64,000 nucleotides of DNA from Biomaibacter acetigenes (GCF_003691585.1 NZ_CP033169.1:2852001-2916000); one strand, 5' to 3'. Positions 34,832 through 45,355 are shown, numbered from the stretch's first letter. Notes: generated by a model not told the origin, from the sequence alone. Numbers and translations: made by a program.

Positions 34832-36205
34832 TCACTTCCTCAAGTATTTTTTCACAAGGGAAGGATCTATTCTGGTGAGTTCCTGTTCGGGCAAGATTGT
34901 AAGCAGTTCCCACATCAGGTCCAGAGTGGTGTTTATATCCCGGTTTTCTTCGAAGTCCTGTTTTGCAAAACGCTCCTCAAACTGCCGCCCGAATTCCATA
35001 TATTTTTTATCTGTCTCCGAAAGCTCATCTTCCCCTATGACCTGAGCCAGAGCTCTGATCTCCTGGACCCTGGAGTAGGCCGAGAAAACCTGGTTTGCCA
35101 CGTCGGGATGGTCTTCCCTGGTGTATTCTTTGCCTATGCCGTCTTTCATCAATCGCGACAGGGATGGGAGAACGTTGATAGGAGGATATATTCCCATCTG
35201 GTATAAAGACCTGTTTAAAACTATCTGTCCTTCAGTTATATATCCGGTAAGATCCGGCACCGGATGGGTGATATCATCATTTGGCATGGTGAGTATGGGT
35301 ATCTGGGTGATGCTTCCTTTGGAACCCTTCAACATGCCCGCCCTCTCATATAGGCTGGCGAGATCCGAGTAGAGGTATCCCGGATATCCCTTCCTGGAGG
35401 GCACTTCTTCCCGGGCGGAGGAAATCTCTCTCAATGCCTCGCAGTAGCTGGTTATGTCAGTCATTATCACCAGCACTTGCATATCGCATTCAAAAGCCAG
35501 ATACTCTGCCGCCGTCAGAGCACACCTGGGTGTTATAATCCTCTCCACCACCGGGTCATCGGCAAGGTTTAAAAACATTACTACTCTATCCATGACTCCT
35601 GCTTCTTCAAAGACTTTCCTAAAAAAGTCGGCCTCATCGTGCTTTATACCCATGGCTGCAAAAACCACCGCAAATTTTCCGGCTTCTTCATCGGAAATCC
35701 TGGCCTGCCTCACGATCTGGGCTGCCAGCTGGTTGTGGGGAAGGCCGTCTCCAGAGAATATGGGAAGTTTCTGGCCTCTTATCAGGGTTATAAGGCCATC
35801 TATAGAAGAAATTCCGGTTTGAATGTAGTTTCTGGGATAAAGCCTTGCCACAGGATTCATGGGCCTGCCGTTTATGTTATAGGTATTGTTGGAATATATC
35901 TCTCCGGCGCCGTCGATAGGCATGGCAGTACCGTTAAAAACCCTACCGAGAATCTCTCTGGAAAGGGGGATCTCCATGGGCTTGCCGGTAAAGCTCACGC
36001 TCACATCATTTAAAGAAATGCCCGATGTCCCTTGAAACACCTGGATTATGACCCTGTCCCTGTCAATCTGGACCACTTTCCCCATCCTGTACTCCCCGCC
36101 GGTCATCTCTATGTCCACTATTTCGTCGTAGACCGCATCCTTGACTTCATTCATGACTACAAGGGGACCTTCAGCCTTATCCAGTTTCAGATATTTAACC
36201 TTCAT
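34832..36205 (-). CDS. ntpB: V-type ATPase subunit B
   Basis: This is the non-catalytic nucleotide-binding subunit of the head. The 457-residue protein has [21 protein letters not shown], the degenerate P-loop region typical of B subunits, and [21 protein letters not shown] and [17 protein letters not shown]. It begins at the ATG after AAGAAGGTG, which overlaps the ntpA stop by 11 bases. Six copies of A and B form the hexamer. Confidence 0.95.
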   Translation of the reverse strand: MKVKYLKLDKAEGPLVVMNEVKDAVYDEIVDIEMTGGEYRMGKVVQIDRDRVIIQVFQGTSGISLNDVSVSFTGKPMEIPLSREILGRVFNGTAMPIDGAGEIYSNNTYNINGRPMNPVARLYPRNYIQTGISSIDGLITLIRGQKLPIFSGDGLPHNQLAAQIVRQARISDEEAGKFAVVFAAMGIKHDEADFFRKVFEEAGVMDRVVMFLNLADDPVVERIITPRCALTAAEYLAFECDMQVLVIMTDITSYCEALREISSAREEVPSRKGYPGYLYSDLASLYERAGMLKGSKGSITQIPILTMPNDDITHPVPDLTGYITEGQIVLNRSLYQMGIYPPINVLPSLSRLMKDGIGKEYTREDHPDVANQVFSAYSRVQEIRALAQVIGEDELSETDKKYMEFGRQFEERFAKQDFEENRDINTTLDLMWELLTILPEQELTRIDPSLVKKYLRK

Positions 36206-37979
36206 CTGCCGCACCTTCTTTGTACATGCTCTCCAGGCTGTCATAGTATCGATCTATCCTGTCGCAAAGCTCCTGGAAGAGCTCGGGTTTTTCATCGGAA
36301 GCGTTGTATTTCATCATTATTATATCGGAAAAGAGGGCTTCATCCTTGATTTTTGAGAGGGGGATACCCCTTCTCACGCAGGAATATGCTCTGTCGTAAA
36401 GCCTATCGATGACCTTAAGCATGCTGTACTGGCGGGAAAGAGGCACATAGGAGTCCTGCGGATGGTAGGCGTTTTGCTGTAGATATCCCATCTTTATGAT
36501 GCGGGCTATTTCCAGTATGACCCTCTGGTCGTCGGGTAGCACATCCTCGCCCACCAGTTTTACTATGTCCATGAGCTTGTTTTCTTCCTGCAGTATCTTC
36601 AGCATTTTGGATCTCAGCGCCATAATGTCGGAGGCAATATTTTGCCTGAACCAGTCTCCCAGCATGGGAACATAGCCGCTGTAAGATGAAAGCCAGTTTA
36701 TGGAAGGGAAGTGCCTGGCATGAGCCAGCTCCCTGTCCAGGGCCAGAAAAGCTCCTACAATCCTTTTTGTGGACTGGGTTACAGGTTCCGAGAAGTCCCC
36801 GCCTGCAGGGGAAACAGCACCAATTACAGTGATGGAACCCTCGGTGCCGTTCAGGTTCCTGACATAGCCGGCCCTCTCGTAAAATGCCGCCAGTCTTGAC
36901 GCCAGGTATGCGGGATAGCCTTCTTCGGCGGGCATCTCCTCCAGCCTGCCGGCAATTTCTCTGAGGGCTTCGGCCCATCTCGAGGTAGAGTCGGCCATGA
37001 TGGCTACATTGTACCCCATGTCTCTGAAGTATTCGGCTATGGTGATGCCGGTATATATGGAGGCCTCCCTGGCCGCCACCGGCATGTTGGAGGTGTTGGC
37101 TATGAGTACCGTCCTGTCCATCAGGGGGTTGCCGGTCCTGGGGTCTTTCAGCTTGGGAAAGTCCTCCAGAACTTCGGTCATCTCATTGCCTCGCTCACCG
37201 CAGCCTATATACACAATAATGTCGGCATCGCTCCACTTGGCCAGCTGGTGCTGGGTTATAGTCTTTCCGGTGCCAAAGCCGCCGGGAATGGCAGCGGTGC
37301 CGCCCTTGGCCAGGGGAAAAAAGGTATCGATGACCCTCTGCCCGGTCACCAGCAGTTTTTCTATGGGCATCCTCTGAGCCACCGGTCTTGGCTGCCTTAC
37401 GGGCCATTCCTGGTACATCTTAAGCTCATGTTGTATTCCATCCTTTTCCAATACTGCAAGGGTATCATGAATAGTATAAGAACCGCTTTTTACAACACTT
37501 ACTACTCTGCCTTTTATCCCTGGAGGAACCATGACTTTGTGTACCACCATGGAGGTCTCCTGCACTTTTGCAAAAACATCGCCAGGATTAAGAATATCCC
37601 CCTGTTTTGCCAGAATCTCCACATCCCATAGCTTCCTGTCGTCTATGGAAATCAGGCCGATGCCTTCGGGAATGTATTTGAATCCTGAATCATATATTTT
37701 TGAAAGCGGCCTTTCAATGCCGTCAAAGATATTGCCTATAATTCCGGGACCCAGCTTGACCGAAAGGGGCCTTCCGGTGCCGATGACCTTTTCCCCCATC
37801 CTGAGGCCCGATGTTTCTTCGTATACCTGGATAGTGCCCCGGTCCTTTTCCAGGGAAATAACCTCGCCTATAAGCTTTTTTTCCCCTACCATCACCATTT
37901 CCCGCACCATGAAATCTTCCATCTTATCAGCTTTTACCACAGGACCGTTGATATATATGATATTACCCTGACTTGCCAT
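36195..37979 (-). CDS. ntpA: V-type ATPase catalytic subunit A
   Basis: This is the catalytic head subunit, 594 residues. Walker A is [14 protein letters not shown] near residue 235. The non-homologous A-subunit insert follows the N-terminal barrel ([19 protein letters not shown]). The catalytic and binding stretch [20 protein letters not shown] is intact. It starts one base after the ntpE stop. In an anaerobe with this operon the enzyme can either make ATP or pump ions. Confidence 0.97.
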   Translation of the reverse strand: MASQGNIIYINGPVVKADKMEDFMVREMVMVGEKKLIGEVISLEKDRGTIQVYEETSGLRMGEKVIGTGRPLSVKLGPGIIGNIFDGIERPLSKIYDSGFKYIPEGIGLISIDDRKLWDVEILAKQGDILNPGDVFAKVQETSMVVHKVMVPPGIKGRVVSVVKSGSYTIHDTLAVLEKDGIQHELKMYQEWPVRQPRPVAQRMPIEKLLVTGQRVIDTFFPLAKGGTAAIPGGFGTGKTITQHQLAKWSDADIIVYIGCGERGNEMTEVLEDFPKLKDPRTGNPLMDRTVLIANTSNMPVAAREASIYTGITIAEYFRDMGYNVAIMADSTSRWAEALREIAGRLEEMPAEEGYPAYLASRLAAFYERAGYVRNLNGTEGSITVIGAVSPAGGDFSEPVTQSTKRIVGAFLALDRELAHARHFPSINWLSSYSGYVPMLGDWFRQNIASDIMALRSKMLKILQEENKLMDIVKLVGEDVLPDDQRVILEIARIIKMGYLQQNAYHPQDSYVPLSRQYSMLKVIDRLYDRAYSCVRRGIPLSKIKDEALFSDIIMMKYNASDEKPELFQELCDRIDRYYDSLESMYKEGAADEG

Positions 37980-37980
37980 T

Positions 37981-38607
37981 CTAACACCCCTCGCTAAGCC
38001 TTGAAGATAGGATTTCTCCCACCAGCTTGCGGCTTTCTTCTATGGTGGTGTTCACGGTGAAATCTATCTCCAGCCTGCCGTCGCCGCTTTTTGCAAAAAC
38101 CCCACCTATCATGCTGTCATTGCTCTCTATTTTAAAGGTATTTTCATCCCTGAAAGACTTTATGGTGCTTGAAATAATTTCCCGGTGGTTCTCAAAATCA
38201 TTCCTGCTGAAGATGTAATTCACAAAACTATCACCTGAAAACCTGACACTAACTTTTTTTATGGCTTCCTTTAAAAATTCTACGTATTCTGCCGTGTTCG
38301 TAAAAGCCCTGGCCCTTTCCTTGACTTCATCCATGATCCTTTCGGTAAATTCATGCCTCTTTTTCAGTACCGCCAGGTGCATGGTAGATTTTGCCTTGGA
38401 AATCATCTGCTGTTTTTTTATCTCGGCATCTTTTGCAGCATCATTCACCGCAGCCCTTTTTCTTTCTTCGTAATCCTTAATAATATCGGACTTCCGGGCT
38501 TCATAATAGTCCACAAGCTTTTTTTGTTTTTCCTGGAAATCATGTTCTATTCTCTCTATGAGCACCTTCGTGAAAAGGGAAATCTTGTCTTCAATAGTGG
38601 TGGACAT
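37981..38607 (-). CDS. ntpE: V-type ATPase subunit E
   Basis: This is a peripheral stalk subunit. The 208-residue protein is a long helix rich in K, E and R up to about residue 90 (FQEKQKKLVDYYEARKSDII), followed by a mixed alpha/beta C-terminal head (NDSMIGGVFAKSGDGRLEID). It pairs with the G/H subunit to form the stator linking head and membrane. The start after GAGGTGAATAGC was chosen over an upstream GTG. Confidence 0.92.
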   Translation of the reverse strand: MSTTIEDKISLFTKVLIERIEHDFQEKQKKLVDYYEARKSDIIKDYEERKRAAVNDAAKDAEIKKQQMISKAKSTMHLAVLKKRHEFTERIMDEVKERARAFTNTAEYVEFLKEAIKKVSVRFSGDSFVNYIFSRNDFENHREIISSTIKSFRDENTFKIESNDSMIGGVFAKSGDGRLEIDFTVNTTIEESRKLVGEILSSRLSEGC

Positions 38608-38617
38608 GCTATTCACC

Positions 38618-38926
38618 TCAAATCTTAAGTCCTATGGATTCCCTTATATACCGGGTTAAAAAGTCGGGGGGCCGCCTTGAACCGTGCCTGTCAGGAATCT
38701 CGATTATTATAGGAAGGCTGCTGGAAAGTTTCATCTCATCCAGTTCCTGCTGCACCTTTTCCGCCAGCAGTTCGGTTATGAGCAAAATGCCTATATCCCG
38801 GCTTTCCTTTACTTTTTTTAATTCATTTAATACCTCTTCCCTGGTATGGACCACGACACCTTCCACCCCCGTCAGCCTCATGCCGGTCAGGGTATGGGTA
38901 TTGTCGCTTATAAGAAAGACGTTCAT
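38618..38926 (-). CDS. ntpG: V-type ATPase subunit F
   Basis: The 102-residue F subunit of the central shaft (called NtpG in Enterococcus) has a CheY-like fold: NVFLISDNTHTLTGMRLTGV at the start, LLITELLAEKVQQELDEMK in the middle and PIIIEIPDRHGS near the end. It binds subunit D. A good GAGGGA site precedes the ATG. Confidence 0.9.
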   Translation of the reverse strand: MNVFLISDNTHTLTGMRLTGVEGVVVHTREEVLNELKKVKESRDIGILLITELLAEKVQQELDEMKLSSSLPIIIEIPDRHGSRRPPDFLTRYIRESIGLKI

Positions 38927-38936
38927 ACAAATCCCT

Positions 38937-39356
38937 CTACAGTCTGCCCAGGATCATTATGGAAACAATCAGCCCATAGATGGCTATACCTTCGGCCAGT
39001 CCCACGAATATAAGGGTTTTGCCAAGGATATTCGGGTCTTCGGACACCGCTCCCAATGCCGAAGAACCTACGGCGCCCACTGCGTAACCGGCGCCGATGG
39101 TGGCCAGACCCGTGGCAAGAGCTGCCGCAATAAATCCCATTCCTGACGCTGGATTTGCCGAAGATGCAGCGCTGGCAATGCCCGGCACCAGGAAGAACAG
39201 GAAAGCTGCCACCAGCACAGCATAAGATATTACACTGAACCTGACAAGTTTTTTAACCTTTCTGGCTTTTGCCTCATCTTTCATCAAGTATATATACAAT
39301 CCTGCTGCCACGGTCAATCCCGATATGGCCATGGCTATAAACAATACTGCATACAT
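38937..39356 (-). CDS. ntpK: V-type ATPase subunit K (c-ring)
   Basis: This is the membrane rotor subunit, 139 residues. An extra N-terminal membrane helix is followed by the helix pair of a single c-type hairpin (ATGLATIGAGYAVGAVGSSA, then LIFVGLAEGIAIYGLIVSIM). The ion-carrying Glu lies in LAEGIAIYG. The side chains next to it do not clearly match the usual sodium pattern (Q...E-S/T), so proton versus sodium use is open. The start is the ATG after GGGGG. Confidence 0.93.
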   Translation of the reverse strand: MYAVLFIAMAISGLTVAAGLYIYLMKDEAKARKVKKLVRFSVISYAVLVAAFLFFLVPGIASAASSANPASGMGFIAAALATGLATIGAGYAVGAVGSSALGAVSEDPNILGKTLIFVGLAEGIAIYGLIVSIMILGRL

Positions 39357-39381
39357 GTTTATGACCCCCATTCAAAATTAA

Positions 39382-41427
39382 TTATAAAGTGGCGAAAATA
39401 TGCATCCCGATTTCCCGGGAAATTCTCCTGTTATGAAAGAAGCCAGGCCTCCCGGTGGCGGGTGTAATGCCCTTCAACTTTGCCGGCAGGTATTCCACGC
39501 CATCTCCCCGGAAATACTTGGTGAAGAGCTCGTAATATTCAAGCCTCAAGGCCTGGATGAACACTATCAGGCCTTCCAGACCGATAATTATAACGTTTCC
39601 TATCACCAGTACGGCTATATCTTCCCATGCGGCTCCCATCATGTCTCCCATGGTGGCGAAGGCTATATAGAGCCCTACATGGTTTAGAGCAAAAGCTCCC
39701 ACCCTTATGAAGGATATGGTGTTGGACATCATGGAAAGTAGAGTCTCTATCACCCCAAAGCCCTCTTCGATATAGTAATCGGCGGGAGATTCCCTGTAAA
39801 GCTTATCCGCGTGGGTGAGTCTGCTCGCCAGGGGCTGTTTGAACACCATTAAGAGCAGAAGGCCTGCCATGGCGTAAACCAGTGCCGGCGAAATGCCGCT
39901 GTTAGTAAGGGCGGTATGTGAAACAGCGTACAGCAGTATCAGGTAAAAGGCAAGCCCCGCCGCACCATTTCTACCGAAAAGTCCTTCTTCCACATTCCTT
40001 TCCATACCGGAATTCATTATGTTGTATATATAACCGCCGATGATAAGGACAATACCGAAAACGACTGCTGCCACCAGCATGTAATTGATATTGGCCATGG
40101 GTCTTATGATGAGCGGCGGTATGATTTCCTCGGAACCGAAAACACTGCCGTAAATAAAACCGAAAATAGTGGAGGAGAGACCTATCCTGCTCAGCACGCC
40201 CCCCATGCTGGTCCTTTTCATGAAAAATTCCAGGACCAGGCCGGACAAAAGCAGTATAAGCCCCTGACCCACATCGCCAAACATAGCGCCGAAGAGCAGC
40301 ATGTATGTCAGGCCGAAAAAGACCGTGGGGTCTTTCTCATTGTAAGCCGGGGTACCGTACATTTTCACCAGAGTTTCAAAAGGCCTGAAAAGTTTCGCGT
40401 TGCTGAGCTTTGTGGGCGGAGTTATACCCGGTCCGCTGTTGTTTATATCATCTACCAGAACAATTACATCTTCCTTAAATTGACTCTCCAGCTCACCTTT
40501 AAGATCTGACACACTGCTCACAGGCACAAAGCCAAACATGAAAAACAGCTTGTCACCCACGGCAAGATCAGATTTAAGTTCCTCGACCTTTTTCTCCATC
40601 TCAAGCCTGGAAAAGCCCTTTTCGAATTCCTTGGCGTATTTTATCCTGTAGTCTTCCAGGGATCTTTTGAGGGAGTCAATGACTTTCTGGTCTTCGTCTA
40701 TGCTGTTTGTCAGGTCTTCCATCACCTTTGCGGCAGTCCCCGAATACCCGGTGGGCATTGCAAGAAGGGTGTGGTTTAATGAGCTAAAAATCTTTTCTAC
40801 GGTTTCCTCCAGGCTTACCGGAGTTATGGAAGCCACTACGACATATTTGCCTTCCACCGCCACCTTTATAACCACCGCAGGTATGTTTTCGTAGTTCTTC
40901 TTGAGCTTGTCGTAATTTTCCCTGGATATCTTCAAAAGTCTGAAAGCCAGGTATTTCATATCGGTGAGGCGGCCTATGTCAAAACTATACTTCGTCAGGT
41001 ATTTGAGGCTGTCGATGTACTCTCTTTTTTTCTCGATAGAACGCATTCTTTCATTTATTTCATCGTCAGTGGAATGCACTTTTTCATAGATATCTAAAAG
41101 CTGCTTCATAAAATCATCATAATCATAGTCCTGCCCGAGGTGTTCCAACCTTACCTGGGGCTTCAAGCCGAAAAGCTTTAGTAATGATGTTACCACCTCC
41201 TCATCATGCGAAAAATCCCTCTTTGAAGAATAGGGTTTGAGGAAAGGCAGTTCTTCCAGGGCCTCAATGTTTTTTTCGCTGGGGGGCAGGAAAAAATCGC
41301 TGGAATTCACCCTCACCAGGGCATTTATCATGTGCATGCTCCCGTTCAAAACCACCAGGCGGAGTACCCGGCTTAAAAGAGCATTTTTGCCTATAACCCC
41401 CACGATTTTCATCTTTTCTACTCCCAT
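39382..41427 (-). CDS. ntpI: V-type ATPase subunit I (a subunit)
   Basis: This is the large membrane stator subunit, about 681 residues. The first half is a soluble, coiled-coil arm (MRSIEKKREYIDSLKYLTKY near residue 120). The second half has about seven to eight membrane helices from residue 370, starting FFGLTYMLLFGAMFGDVGQG, which is highly conserved, and including FIRVGAFALNHVGLY that holds the essential Arg facing the c-ring. The start after GAGGAGGTG was chosen. Confidence 0.95.
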   Translation of the reverse strand: MGVEKMKIVGVIGKNALLSRVLRLVVLNGSMHMINALVRVNSSDFFLPPSEKNIEALEELPFLKPYSSKRDFSHDEEVVTSLLKLFGLKPQVRLEHLGQDYDYDDFMKQLLDIYEKVHSTDDEINERMRSIEKKREYIDSLKYLTKYSFDIGRLTDMKYLAFRLLKISRENYDKLKKNYENIPAVVIKVAVEGKYVVVASITPVSLEETVEKIFSSLNHTLLAMPTGYSGTAAKVMEDLTNSIDEDQKVIDSLKRSLEDYRIKYAKEFEKGFSRLEMEKKVEELKSDLAVGDKLFFMFGFVPVSSVSDLKGELESQFKEDVIVLVDDINNSGPGITPPTKLSNAKLFRPFETLVKMYGTPAYNEKDPTVFFGLTYMLLFGAMFGDVGQGLILLLSGLVLEFFMKRTSMGGVLSRIGLSSTIFGFIYGSVFGSEEIIPPLIIRPMANINYMLVAAVVFGIVLIIGGYIYNIMNSGMERNVEEGLFGRNGAAGLAFYLILLYAVSHTALTNSGISPALVYAMAGLLLLMVFKQPLASRLTHADKLYRESPADYYIEEGFGVIETLLSMMSNTISFIRVGAFALNHVGLYIAFATMGDMMGAAWEDIAVLVIGNVIIIGLEGLIVFIQALRLEYYELFTKYFRGDGVEYLPAKLKGITPATGRPGFFHNRRISREIGMHIFATL

Positions 41428-41446
41428 GAAAATCACCTCCTCGAAC

Positions 41447-42493
41447 TTATGAAGCTTTTACAAGAAATTTCCTGGTCTCCTCCGGCGGCAATTCATACCT
41501 TATGCTTTCTATAATTGAAATGATATCTCTTATTTCAAATTCAAGAGACCACACATATCCGATGGTCTGTATGATACTCATGGGATATTTACGGGTCAGA
41601 GCCTTTAGTTTATAATATATATACCTGTTTATGCGCCTTTCCATGTATATATCCCTTGATATTTCTTCCTTTTTAAATAAAAAACCGTACCCGGAATCCA
41701 TTGTCATCCGGTAGAGCTCATCAAGGTTTTTTGCATAGCACATGGCCTTTCTATCGGTAAAAGTCAGTTTGTCCCCGAAATTCATGGTATAGTTTAAAAG
41801 CTCTTCAGGTGACAGTCTGTAGAATTTCTTTCCCCGGTATATCCATTGAATATTGTAAAGATCGGCCACCATGCCTTCCCATTTTTTGAGCACTTCTCTG
41901 TCTTTTGCGGATATCTTTTGCCTCCTGTTTTGAATGATACTGAAATACCCCATGTCTAAAGCCATCTCGAATCTGAAGAGGTTTTCCCTTTTGCCGTCCA
42001 GCAGAGGTTTTAAAACTTCAAAGAACTCGGAGCCGTCCAGGGAATATATCAAGTTCTTGATGGTCGTAGATTTAAAAAGTTTTTCGGCCTCTGCTCGGCT
42101 GTACTTGCCTAAAAAAGTGAGGGGCTTTTCCATAGTTTCAGGTTTTTTACCGTTAAATATGGCCCGGGCTAAACTTTTCAAATCCTCTATCTCATACTTT
42201 ATATAAAGGGAACGGACAAAGTCCCTGTAATCATCCCGGAAATAGTGCATCAATCTATCCATGTTTTTTATCATGTTGCGTTTCAGGATGTCTTCCAGGT
42301 CTCTTCTGCTGATATTATCGATGCGGATATCTCCAAGCAGCTTGCCGTAAGAAGTGTAATCTTTTAGATAGCGGGTCACATCGGCCACAGACTTCTTCTG
42401 CAGCATGTTCATGTAGTCTTCACGCTTTAAAAAATCTCCTTCCATTGCCCTTATCTTGGTATTTACGGCAGCATAAACGGTTACCTTATCCAT
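41447..42493 (-). CDS. ntpC: V-type ATPase subunit C (d subunit)
   Basis: This is the subunit joining the central shaft to the c-ring. The 348-residue protein is wholly helical, with the family opening YAAVNTKIRAMEGDFLKREDY and the repeated conserved RYLKDYTSYGKLL and LKALTRKYPMSIIQTIGYVW. It begins eight bases inside the end of the preceding stalk gene after AGAGGG. Confidence 0.93.
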   Translation of the reverse strand: MDKVTVYAAVNTKIRAMEGDFLKREDYMNMLQKKSVADVTRYLKDYTSYGKLLGDIRIDNISRRDLEDILKRNMIKNMDRLMHYFRDDYRDFVRSLYIKYEIEDLKSLARAIFNGKKPETMEKPLTFLGKYSRAEAEKLFKSTTIKNLIYSLDGSEFFEVLKPLLDGKRENLFRFEMALDMGYFSIIQNRRQKISAKDREVLKKWEGMVADLYNIQWIYRGKKFYRLSPEELLNYTMNFGDKLTFTDRKAMCYAKNLDELYRMTMDSGYGFLFKKEEISRDIYMERRINRYIYYKLKALTRKYPMSIIQTIGYVWSLEFEIRDIISIIESIRYELPPEETRKFLVKAS

Positions 42494-42818
42494 GATTCTC
42501 CCTCTTGACATCAAAAATACGCTTTAGTATTTCATCGGTCATGTCTTTCCGGGACTTTTCAAACTCCCGCTCCATGTTCTCCAGGATTTCCCCGGTCTTT
42601 AAGTTTAGTTTCTCAACTTCCTGCTGCCCTTCCTGCAGTATTTTTTGTGCAATTTCTCTGGTTTCATCTTCTATCCTGCGTGTAAAATCCCTGATCATTT
42701 TCTGCTCTTCTTCTTTATACCGGCGCTCGATGTCTGCCAGTTGCTTTTCCCTTCCGGTACTTATCTCCGCAGCCCTGGCGTCAAGTTCCATGAGCCTTGC
42801 TATGGCCTGCTCTTCCAA
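42486..42818 (-). CDS. V-type ATPase subunit G/H (peripheral stalk)
   Basis: A 110-residue, highly charged single coiled coil (ERRYKEEEQKMIRDFTRRIE) is the partner of subunit E in the outer stalk. The start is TTG with GAAGGTG eight bases upstream. It is the first gene of the nine-gene operon; the order G/H-C-I-K-F-E-A-B-D differs from that of Enterococcus. Confidence 0.85.
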   Translation of the reverse strand: MEEQAIARLMELDARAAEISTGREKQLADIERRYKEEEQKMIRDFTRRIEDETREIAQKILQEGQQEVEKLNLKTGEILENMEREFEKSRKDMTDEILKRIFDVKRENHG

Positions 42819-43199
42819 AATATCACCTTCTTTGAGGTTTTGACGGCCGCTTCAACGGCCTTATGAGGCTTCGGGGTTTTAATTCCCCCTAAAGAGTTAA
42901 AAACCTGCCCGCAGGGGGACAGGCTGAAAAAATGAAATTTAATTCGCTTTTTCGAACTTATTCTTAAGTATATTACTGTTATGTTACAAAGGCAATTTTT
43001 ATAAAAGTATAAATACAATAAAATAATGGCAAATAGCAGTAATATGGCATTTTGGCATACATATTCTTGAAAATCATTTCAATTGCTGTTAAATCCTAAA
43101 TGGCATACAATATACATTATTTTTTAAAAAATTCTTTATAAAAATAAGCTGTTGAATAAAATTCAACAGCCCTGTCAACTACTCATTATGCGATTTTTT
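42819..43199. other. Leader and promoter region of the V-ATPase operon
   Basis: It has two GC-rich hairpins (GGCCG...CGGCC near 42842-42860, CCTGCCC...GGGGGACAGG near 42903-42924) on the first 110 bases, then AT-rich sequence where the operon promoter should lie. I did not identify a riboswitch. The terminator of dhaM is at its right end. Confidence 0.5.
43148..43170 (-). terminator. Terminator of the dhaKLM operon
   Basis: A 10-bp perfect stem (GCTGTTGAAT with ATTCAACAGC) is followed on the minus strand by TTATTTTTAT. It lies 30 bp past the dhaM stop. Confidence 0.8.
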
Positions 43200-43580
43200 T
43201 CATACCCCGCGTGTTTTCGGCGGCATTTTAACATCCTGCAGACCCTTCCCGAAGCTGGCTTCCATTGCAGCGGCTATGGCTCCCTCCACAAAAGGCGCAT
43301 CCGCGATAGCCGCCCTGGATCTCGTTGGCTCTTCAAGAGATTCTATGGCAACTTCGGTGCTCATGATCGAGCTTCCTAAATCCACTATCACAATCACTCC
43401 ATCGCCCGTATCCGCTTTTCTTATCTTTTCTCCGATCAACACCGGATCGGTGCCCAGGCGGTTGTCACAGGTTCCGGCAGCAATTTCCATGATAACTTTT
43501 TCACCGGTCATTTGCTTTATCAATTCCAGAGTCCCTTCAGCAATTTTCGGGGTGTGGGATACCAGGACAATTCCGACCAT
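43200..43580 (-). CDS. dhaM: PTS phosphotransferase subunit DhaM (IIA only)
   Basis: DhaM passes phosphate from the PTS to ADP bound on DhaL. The 126-residue protein is just the mannose-type IIA domain, with the active-site His in VLVSHTPKIAEG (residue 9). It lacks the HPr and EI extensions of the Escherichia coli version, as is usual in Firmicutes. The motif GSSIMSTEVAIESL is conserved. It is the last of dhaK-dhaL-dhaM. The last residues are basic. It makes kinase activity dependent on PTS phosphorylation. Confidence 0.9.
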   Translation of the reverse strand: MVGIVLVSHTPKIAEGTLELIKQMTGEKVIMEIAAGTCDNRLGTDPVLIGEKIRKADTGDGVIVIVDLGSSIMSTEVAIESLEEPTRSRAAIADAPFVEGAIAAAMEASFGKGLQDVKMPPKTRGV

Positions 43581-43601
43581 TTAAACGCCTCCCTCTTAAA
43601 T

Positions 43602-44249
43602 CTAACACCCTTTACCGGACATCTCTTTGATCTTTTCAATCGCCGCCTGTAACATCAAATAGCACGATGTGGCTCCGGGGTCCTGATGCCCTATACTCCT
43701 TTCTCCCAGGTAACTGGCCCTCCCCTTTTTTGCTATTATGCTTCGGGTGTACTCCACTCCCTCTTTTGCCGCATTAAGCGCTTTGTCCATAGCTGCTTTC
43801 TTATCGGTACAATCCTTTTCCTTCCTTAAAATTTCTACAGCGGGTTCCAGTGCGTCAATGATGGTTTTATCCCCCCGCTGCGCCTTTCCCCGATATTTTA
43901 TGCCTTCCAGGGCCTGGTCCAGGATGGTTACAAAATCTTCAAAATCAAGACTCGACTTGCCCGCCACTGCCTGGCCTGCTTTCATAAAAGCGGTGCCGTA
44001 TAGCGGCCCCGACGCTCCTCCCACTGTCGATACGAGTGTCATACCAACGGTTTTCAAAATCGTTCCGCAATCATCGATTTTCTGCGAATGTAGCTTTTCA
44101 AGAACCGCCGAAAATCCCTTCGACATGTTTATGCCGTGGTCCGCGTCCCCGATGGCCGAATCCAGTTCGGTCAAAAATTCGCGGTTTTCGCTGATTTTCC
44201 CCGCCACTGCTTCAAGTATTTTCACAAGTCCCGCTGTGTCTGTTGCCAT
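43602..44249 (-). CDS. dhaL: Dihydroxyacetone kinase subunit DhaL
   Basis: DhaL is the ADP-carrying subunit. The 215-residue helical protein has the metal-binding SAIGDADHGINMSKGF near residue 35, and GGASGPLYGTAFMKAG and GHQDPGATSCYLML further on. It starts at the ATG after GGAGAC and lies 45 bp from dhaK. It works with DhaK to phosphorylate dihydroxyacetone. Confidence 0.93.
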   Translation of the reverse strand: MATDTAGLVKILEAVAGKISENREFLTELDSAIGDADHGINMSKGFSAVLEKLHSQKIDDCGTILKTVGMTLVSTVGGASGPLYGTAFMKAGQAVAGKSSLDFEDFVTILDQALEGIKYRGKAQRGDKTIIDALEPAVEILRKEKDCTDKKAAMDKALNAAKEGVEYTRSIIAKKGRASYLGERSIGHQDPGATSCYLMLQAAIEKIKEMSGKGC

Positions 44250-44294
44250 TTGACAGGTCTCCTTTCGCAATATTGGTTGTGGTGTAAAAAGTCT

Positions 44295-45293
44295 TTAAAA
44301 CTGTCTGAAAGCGGGGGTATCCGCCGGTGCATCCAGCAGGTTTTTCAATTCCTCGTCCAGTTTGAGCAGTGTTATCGAGGCGCCCGCCATTTCCAGTGAA
44401 GTCATGTATTCGCCGATGTATGTCCTGTGGACTTTAATCCCCTTTTCTTTTAAGATTTTGTTCACTTTATTGTTCATTATGAATTGTTCCATGATGGGAG
44501 TGGCTCCAAGGCCGTTTATCATGACCGCCACTTCGTCTCCGGGTTTGTATGGAAGATCTGTCAGTATTTTTGACATCAGGTGTTCCACTATTTCGTCGGC
44601 TTTCATGATCTTTGTCCGCATGGTGCCAGGTTCTCCGTGGATTCCCATGCCTATTTCCATTTCGTCTTCAGCTAAAGTAAAGGTGGGCTTTCCCGCAGCG
44701 GGCACCACGCACGGGGTCAGGGCCATTCCCATGCTTCTCACATTGGCGATGACCTTTTCTGCCACGGTTTTTACTTCCTCAAGGGTGCCGCCGGCCTGGG
44801 CCTTGGCTCCGGCGATCTTGTGCACGAACACGGTGCCCGCTATGCCTCTTCTGCCTGTGGTGTAAGTGCTGTTTTCCACCGCCACGTCGTCATTTACTAC
44901 AACCTTGGCCACTTTGATGCCTTCCATCTCCGCCATTTCACCGGCCATTTCAAAGTTCATCACATCGCCGGTGTAATTTTTGATTATGAGCAGCACTCCG
45001 GCGCCGCCGTCCACCGCCTTAACAGCCTCGAATATCTGGTCCGGAGTAGGAGAGGTGAATACGGCTCCGGCAACGCCGGCATCCAGCATACCTTTGCCCA
45101 CGAAACCGGCATGGGAAGGTTCATGGCCGCTTCCGCCGCCGGACACAAGGCCGACCTTGCCTTTGATTGGCGCGTCGGCTCTCACAATGACATTAAAACC
45201 TTCCAGCTTCCTCACGTATCCGGGAAACGCCGCCACCATCCCCTCAAGCATTTCTTCTACCACATGTTCGGGATTGTTGATGAGTTTTTTCAT
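44295..45293 (-). CDS. dhaK: Dihydroxyacetone kinase subunit DhaK
   Basis: DhaK binds dihydroxyacetone covalently through a His and receives phosphate from DhaL. The 332-residue protein has the substrate loop SGGGSGHEPSHAGFVGKGML near residue 45 and the catalytic His in MGIHGEPGTMR near residue 215. A strong AAAGGAGGG precedes the ATG. It is first in the operon and directly behind a sigma-54 promoter, so it is probably controlled by the activator encoded at 47145-48875. Confidence 0.95.
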   Translation of the reverse strand: MKKLINNPEHVVEEMLEGMVAAFPGYVRKLEGFNVIVRADAPIKGKVGLVSGGGSGHEPSHAGFVGKGMLDAGVAGAVFTSPTPDQIFEAVKAVDGGAGVLLIIKNYTGDVMNFEMAGEMAEMEGIKVAKVVVNDDVAVENSTYTTGRRGIAGTVFVHKIAGAKAQAGGTLEEVKTVAEKVIANVRSMGMALTPCVVPAAGKPTFTLAEDEMEIGMGIHGEPGTMRTKIMKADEIVEHLMSKILTDLPYKPGDEVAVMINGLGATPIMEQFIMNNKVNKILKEKGIKVHRTYIGEYMTSLEMAGASITLLKLDEELKNLLDAPADTPAFRQF

Positions 45294-45333
45294 TTCAAGC
45301 CCTCCTTTAAAATAATAGATGTAAAATATATCA

Positions 45334-45349
45334 AGCAAGAATCGTGCCA
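45334..45349 (-). promoter_or_regulatory. Sigma-54 (-24/-12) promoter of dhaKLM
   Basis: On the minus strand TGGCACG, four bases, then TTGCT matches the sigma-54 consensus (TGGCACG-N4-TTGCW), with GG and GC correctly spaced. It lies about 40 bp before the dhaK start. The regulator with a sigma-54 interaction domain is encoded two genes upstream. Confidence 0.85.
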
Positions 45350-45355
45350 GTTAAA